Below, in pieces: positions 7,069 to 10,574 of a DNA stretch of 10,574 nt. The translations under genes and the position numbers were made by a program. The stretch comes from Gemmatimonadota bacterium (GTDB lineage: Bacteria > Gemmatimonadota > Gemmatimonadetes > Gemmatimonadales > GWC2-71-9). The notes under the pieces were generated by a model. That model was not told where the DNA came from and did not search any database. It saw only the letters and a program-made list of their open reading frames with translations. The DNA lies in contig JACZUR010000050.1 in the NCBI GenBank assembly GCA_022573095.1, positions 1 to 10,574 of the forward strand, given 5' to 3'. Each line of letters begins with the position of its first letter. Position 1 is the stretch's first letter.

Positions 7069-8333
7069 ACGGGAGAGTTCGGCTACTGACTTCCCTTGCG
7101 TGGCGGAACGTACGCCGCCAGGCGCGACGAAGTTCGCTTACGGCCGCCGCGATGATCGTCGGCCTGGCCTTATTGATGTTCTCTCGCTCTCTAGCCGAGG
7201 GGGCACACGAAGATTGGATCGACGCGGGAGTACGTCTGGGAAGCGGTCACATCTCAGTTCAGTCGCCCGAATTTCGGGACCGCGCCACGATAGAGCATCG
7301 CATATCTCCCCGACAAATCGAACAGATACAGGAAGCCCTTAGCGCTGATATCATCGCGGCGGAAGTAACCGCTACAGCACCCCGCATCACTGTCCGGGGA
7401 CTGGCAAGTTCAGCGGCCGGGGCGCGGCCGGTGGTCATTATGGGAGTCGATCCGGAGTTGGAGTCAGCCTTCTCGAATCTAGGAGACAAACTAGCCGAGG
7501 GCAGATACTTACAGCCTGGAGACCGTTTGCATGCGTACATCGGCACGGCACTTGCAAGCCGCCTGCGACTGCGACTGGGATCAAGACTGGTCCTGACCGC
7601 ACAGGATGCCGATGGCGAAATAACCGGACAGCTAGCCCGGGTCGCCGGAATTTTTGAGTCCGGAATCCCTACGGTTGACGAAGGGCTTATCCATATCCCC
7701 CTCACCACGGCTCAGGAATGGCTCGCAGCGGAGGGGGAACTCACCACTTTCGCGATCGTGTTGAGATCCAGTAAGAGTGTGGCATCGACATTCGAATCGA
7801 TTGTTAGCCGGCTCGCAAACAGTTCCGGCCTATCGGTACTGAGTTGGCATGAGACGATGCCGGAACTCGATGGCGCAGTACGGGTTGATGATTTCGGCGA
7901 CATGATATTTCACGGAATCCTGCTTTCGATCGTTGCGCTGGCAATAGTAAACACAGTCCTCATGTCGGTACTCTATCGCGTCCGCGAGTTTGGGGTCCTG
8001 AGGGCACTGGGACTTTCTCAGGTTCAGACCGGCTCAGTGGTTTTCATAGAGGGATTGATCCTAACGATCTCCAGCGGCTTTGCCGGAATGATTTTGGGCA
8101 TCAGCCTCACAATGCTATTCTTCCACGACGGTCTCGATTTTTCGTTCTTGTTCGATAGCGAACTTACGATGGCGGGGATTGTGATCGACCCCATAATAAT
8201 ACCAACATTCACGACGTCTCTGATTCTCAACAGCGTAGCGTTCATTACACTCATCGGAGTTCTGTCTTCCTTTTATCCGGCGCTCCACGCCGCTCGCGTA
8301 GACATAGCTGAATCAATGAAGTTTGAGGCATGA
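7065..8333 (+). CDS. FtsX/MacB-type ABC permease 2
   Basis: 422 residues, paralogous to permease 1 and nearly equal in length. The ATG at 7065 overlaps the previous stop as ATGA; an in-frame ATG further upstream at 6855 would only add antisense-like sequence inside permease 1. N-terminal helix with LAWRNVRRQARRSSL (11-25), TM1 (about 24-42), periplasmic domain (about 45-275) with VVIMGVDPELE and VAGIFESGIPTVDEGLIHIP, then three TM segments (about 279-303, 323-353, 378-406) and the end FYPALHAARVDIAESMKFEA. Conserved cytoplasmic coupling region YRVREFGVLRALGLS lies after TM2. A 14-base identity, GAGTCCGGAATCCC, encodes the shared ESGIP motif in both permeases (6391-6404 and 7656-7669). It probably forms a heterodimer with permease 1, as LolC does with LolE. 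The following ATPase gene overlaps it by ATGA. Confidence 0.94.
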   Translation: MNGRVRLLTSLAWRNVRRQARRSSLTAAAMIVGLALLMFSRSLAEGAHEDWIDAGVRLGSGHISVQSPEFRDRATIEHRISPRQIEQIQEALSADIIAAEVTATAPRITVRGLASSAAGARPVVIMGVDPELESAFSNLGDKLAEGRYLQPGDRLHAYIGTALASRLRLRLGSRLVLTAQDADGEITGQLARVAGIFESGIPTVDEGLIHIPLTTAQEWLAAEGELTTFAIVLRSSKSVASTFESIVSRLANSSGLSVLSWHETMPELDGAVRVDDFGDMIFHGILLSIVALAIVNTVLMSVLYRVREFGVLRALGLSQVQTGSVVFIEGLILTISSGFAGMILGISLTMLFFHDGLDFSFLFDSELTMAGIVIDPIIIPTFTTSLILNSVAFITLIGVLSSFYPALHAARVDIAESMKFEA

Positions 8334-9037
8334 CTCACAACACTGATACATCGGTCAAGACCGAAGGCGTGTGGAAGATATTTCAAACCGACGGTTTGAG
8401 CATCGAGGCCGTTAGGGATGTTTCACTGGTGATAGGTGCCGGCGAATTCGTCGTGTTGGCGGGCCCCTCCGGCTCCGGCAAGACCACCCTTCTCAACCTG
8501 CTAGGCGGACTTTCCCATCCGACGAAAGGGCGAGTCTGGATTGCGGATACCGACATCACGGATATGAGCGAACGTGAACTTGCGCGGATGCGGCTCGAGA
8601 GAATAGGATTCGTCTTTCAAGCCTACAACTTGCTACCCGTGCTCTCCGCTAAGGAGAATGCCGAGTTTCCCCTGCTCCTGCGCGGTGTCGCAGAGGAGGA
8701 GCGGGAACGCCTGGTGTCAGAGTTGTTTGAAAAGATTGGAATCGGAGGTCTCGAGCACCGCCGCCCCAGTAAACTTTCCGGCGGCCAGCAGCAACGTGTT
8801 GCAGTTGCACGCGCGGTGATCGGCAAACCAGCTCTCGTACTCGCGGACGAGCCTACGGCCAATCTCGACCGGGAGGCCAGCAGGGCGTTGCTGGATCTGA
8901 TGGTGACGTTGAACCGCGATCTTGGAGTAACCTTCGTGTTCGCAACCCATGACAACGAATTGATGGAGCGCGCGGGACGGTTGATACACCTCGTAGATGG
9001 CGAGATATCCTCCGACAACAAACAGGTTCTCCGTTGA
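8330..9037 (+). CDS. ABC transporter ATP-binding protein, LolD/MacB type
   Basis: 235-residue nucleotide-binding subunit that powers the two permeases by ATP hydrolysis at the inner face of the cytoplasmic membrane. All motifs are intact: Walker A GPSGSGKTT (45-53), Q-loop Gln97 in FVFQAYNLLPVLSAKEN, signature LSGGQQQR (149-156), Walker B LVLADEPTANLD with catalytic Glu174, and H-loop His207 in FATHD. The AYNLLPVLSAKENAEFPLLL stretch after the Q-loop is typical of the LolD/MacB/FtsE branch that works with FtsX-like permeases by mechanotransmission rather than by classic import. ATG 8330 overlaps the previous stop as ATGA and is preceded by GAGG. Its own TGA is overlapped by the TTG start of the barrel gene. 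It lacks a fused permease domain, so it is LolD-like in architecture rather than MacB-like. Confidence 0.97.
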   Translation: MTHNTDTSVKTEGVWKIFQTDGLSIEAVRDVSLVIGAGEFVVLAGPSGSGKTTLLNLLGGLSHPTKGRVWIADTDITDMSERELARMRLERIGFVFQAYNLLPVLSAKENAEFPLLLRGVAEEERERLVSELFEKIGIGGLEHRRPSKLSGGQQQRVAVARAVIGKPALVLADEPTANLDREASRALLDLMVTLNRDLGVTFVFATHDNELMERAGRLIHLVDGEISSDNKQVLR

Positions 9038-10221
9038 AACTGTGGTGGCGCGCTGGTGGGCTGTGTCTCGCCACCGTCACCAGTCACGTGCCTTTCCTCG
9101 AAGCACAGCTCCAGGACATCCGAGGCTACATACTCAACGTCAGCGTGCCCACCCTCAGCGGGCCGCTGAACAGCGAGTCCTTCTCCAATCTTTCCCGTTT
9201 CAGGCTGATGACCAGGGCCACCGCCGGGCCTGCCAGCTTCGAGATCGCTTACGAACATCTCACGACGTATAGTTCAACGAGCCGCGGCGTCGTTCCTTCG
9301 GCCCTAGCCGGAGGCACCGGTAACACGGACTGGCTTCCCCTTCAGGGGAACCTCCACGAGGGAAGCCATCTCTCTTGGCGGCATAAACTCGACCGCCTGG
9401 CGTTATCGATAACGGACGCAGCTGGTACCGAGCTTACGCTTGGACGCCAGACGCTCTCCTGGGCGACAACGCTCATCCTGACACCTGCAGATCCCTTCGT
9501 TCCTTTCGATCCTGCAGATCCCTTTCGAGAGTATCGCGCGGGTGTAGACGCTATTCGAGTCCACTACTTTCCGGGACCGCTGAGCGAGCTGGAATTCGCG
9601 TTACGACCGTCGAAGACTGCGTTTGGAAATACACTCACCGCTCTGGGACGTGGACACGCCGTCGTCGAGAGCTGGGAACTCGCAGCTTGGCTAGGTGTCG
9701 TTCACGACGAAGCGGCCGCGTCCTTCGGATTTACCAAGACGCTACTAGGCGCTGCGCTGCGCGGAGAAAGTACAGTGAGGCGCAGCGAGGATCGAACAGT
9801 GCTACGATTCGTAATAGGCATAGACGGCGGTATCAGCATCGGCGGCAAGAACCTGTACACGGTAATTGAATACAGGCGCGATGGCTTCGGATTCAGTTCA
9901 GTTGACGGCCTACTCCAAACTGCTATGAGCAAACCAGCCCGACGGGGAGAATTGCAAGCTCTTGGAAGGGACGTCGTCGCATTGCAAACTCAGTATCCAC
10001 TCCACCCGTTAATAAGCGTGCAACAACTCTCGCTTGTGAACCTGAACGACGGGAGTGTGCTGTTCACCCCTTCCCTGGCCTACTCGGCGCGAGATAATCT
10101 CTCCGTTAACGTGGGCGCCTTTCTGGGCGTGGGACCAAACCTAACTCCGGAGGGCATCCCTGCCTCAGAATTCGGCCCTCTACCAACTACCGGCTTTGCA
10201 TCCTTGTCGGCCTATTTCTAG
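9034..10221 (+). CDS. Outer-membrane beta-barrel protein of the transport operon
   Basis: 395 residues starting at TTG 9034, which overlaps the ATPase stop as TTGA; AGGT lies about eight bases upstream. The N-terminus is a Sec signal peptide (KLWWRAGGLCLATVTSHVPF, likely cleaved after LEA near residue 24). The mature part consists of alternating, amphipathic strand-like segments with Gly-rich turns and ends in LSAYF; a terminal Phe is the usual outer-membrane insertion signal. A stretch at about 135-185 (LGRQTLSWA, PADPFVPFDPADPFREY, GVDAIRVHYF) recalls uncharacterised porin-like proteins with an 'LGRQ..SWG...NP.D' pattern (DUF1302-like in style); I am not sure of the family. It may be the outer-membrane endpoint or receptor for the cargo handled by the ABC permeases and LolA-like protein. 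No catalytic motif is seen. Confidence 0.85.
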   Translation: MKLWWRAGGLCLATVTSHVPFLEAQLQDIRGYILNVSVPTLSGPLNSESFSNLSRFRLMTRATAGPASFEIAYEHLTTYSSTSRGVVPSALAGGTGNTDWLPLQGNLHEGSHLSWRHKLDRLALSITDAAGTELTLGRQTLSWATTLILTPADPFVPFDPADPFREYRAGVDAIRVHYFPGPLSELEFALRPSKTAFGNTLTALGRGHAVVESWELAAWLGVVHDEAAASFGFTKTLLGAALRGESTVRRSEDRTVLRFVIGIDGGISIGGKNLYTVIEYRRDGFGFSSVDGLLQTAMSKPARRGELQALGRDVVALQTQYPLHPLISVQQLSLVNLNDGSVLFTPSLAYSARDNLSVNVGAFLGVGPNLTPEGIPASEFGPLPTTGFASLSAYF

Positions 10222-10234
10222 GGCTCTGTTCTAC

Positions 10235-10272
10235 AAGAAAGTGGCCGAGAGTCTACTCCCGGCCACTTTCTT
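10235..10272. terminator. Bidirectional terminator hairpin between convergent genes
   Basis: A perfect 13-base-pair stem joins AAGAAAGTGGCCG (10235-10247) with CGGCCACTTTCTT (10260-10272). The 12-base loop can form a further three pairs (GAG/CTC). It starts 14 bases after the barrel stop and lies 20 bases beyond the stop of the minus-strand receptor gene. The stem ends in TTTCTTA on the plus strand and TTTCTTG on the minus strand, so each direction has a short, interrupted U-rich end. Its position makes it a shared terminator. Confidence 0.75.
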
Positions 10273-10291
10273 ACTTGCACGATCTACGTAT

Positions 10292-10574
10292 TTAGAAGAT
10301 CCAGCGCGCCGCGACCTGTGCCTGACGTGGTTCGCCCAAACCGGAGCGCACCGTGCCGTCAAAGTTGAACAGCAGACCCCCGGCTGAGGGGTCTAAGAAG
10401 TTGTCAGTGTTGAGCACGTTGAAGACCTCCAAGATCAACTCTACCGACTGCGTGTTTACCCGGAACAACTTCGCGATGCGGATATCCCACGAGAAGAGCT
10501 CGTTTTCTTTCCGCAGCGTGTTGCGCGTCAGGACGGTACCGTCGGCGCAGTTACGATCGACTGCGTCAACCGCA
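10292..10574 (-). CDS. TonB-dependent receptor-like outer-membrane protein, C-terminal fragment
   Basis: On the minus strand a frame is open from the window edge (first full codon at 10573) to TAA at 10294-10292, giving 93 residues with no start codon needed inside the window; the gene is cut at its 5' side. The sequence matches the final strands of TonB-dependent/CarboxypepD_reg-like receptors in style: ELFSWDIRIAKLFRV, SVELILEVFNVLNTDNF, then FNFDGTVRSGLGEPRQAQ and the end VAARWIF with terminal Phe. The pattern 'D.R..K.F......E...EVFN..N..NF' followed by 'GEPRQ.Q...RW.F' is common at the C-terminus of these receptors. Such proteins take up siderophores, glycans, peptides or other large nutrients with energy from TonB. 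The substrate cannot be told from this end. The gene converges on the barrel gene, so it is a separate transcription unit. Confidence 0.88.
   Translation of the reverse strand, partial: AVDAVDRNCADGTVLTRNTLRKENELFSWDIRIAKLFRVNTQSVELILEVFNVLNTDNFLDPSAGGLLFNFDGTVRSGLGEPRQAQVAARWIF

Noticed and set aside
8623..9258. 211-residue minus-strand frame across the ATPase/barrel junction
   Set aside because: It is antisense to the intact ATPase motifs and to the barrel signal peptide, and has no domain of its own.
1..10574. tRNA or rRNA genes, CRISPR arrays, insertion sequences, transposase or integrase genes
   Set aside because: No tRNA-like cloverleaf, no regularly spaced repeats, no terminal inverted repeats with a transposase frame were seen by eye.

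Overview
The window reads like a Gram-negative, moderately GC-rich, non-proteobacterial genome. Gemmatimonadota or a related lineage is my best guess. The reasons are a Hanks-type Ser/Thr kinase of the style common there, a TPR protein resembling the tail of such kinases, a TonB-dependent receptor C-terminus, and outer-membrane proteins ending in phenylalanine. This placement rests on protein style only and is an inference.

Layout. (1) 1-1140, plus strand: the 3' part of a TPR protein whose start lies outside the window; its GC content is visibly higher than that of its neighbours. (2) 1245-2389, minus strand: a compact kinase consisting of the catalytic domain only, followed by a 77-residue unknown protein with a near-perfect Shine-Dalgarno. 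(3) 2390-2640: a divergent intergenic region. (4) 2641-4749, plus strand: an APC-type permease fused to a PTS EIIA-like domain and a TrkA-C (RCK_C) domain. (5) 4750-5053: no firm gene, but a possible tiny, frame-broken lipoprotein on the minus strand. (6) 5054-10221, plus strand: five tightly packed genes encoding a LolA-like periplasmic protein, two paralogous FtsX-type ABC permeases, a LolD/MacB-type ATPase and an outer-membrane beta-barrel. (7) 10235-10272: a strong hairpin between convergent genes. (8) 10292-10574, minus strand: the C-terminal 93 residues of a TonB-dependent receptor-like barrel, cut by the window edge.

The five-gene operon is the most interesting part. All four of its gene junctions are 4-base stop/start overlaps (ATAG, ATGA, ATGA, TTGA), which implies translational coupling and fixed stoichiometry. 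The first junction implies an ATA start codon for the first permease, because no ATG, GTG or TTG exists in frame upstream of its conserved N-terminus. With ATA as residue 1, the conserved Trp-Arg-Asn motif falls at residues 13-15, exactly as in the second permease. Together the products could form an inner membrane-periplasm-outer membrane route for a lipid, lipoprotein or other hydrophobic cargo. The cargo cannot be read from the sequence.

The kinase pair and the permease fusion are separate regulatory themes: protein phosphorylation in one, and possible control of transport by phosphotransfer and ligand binding in the other.
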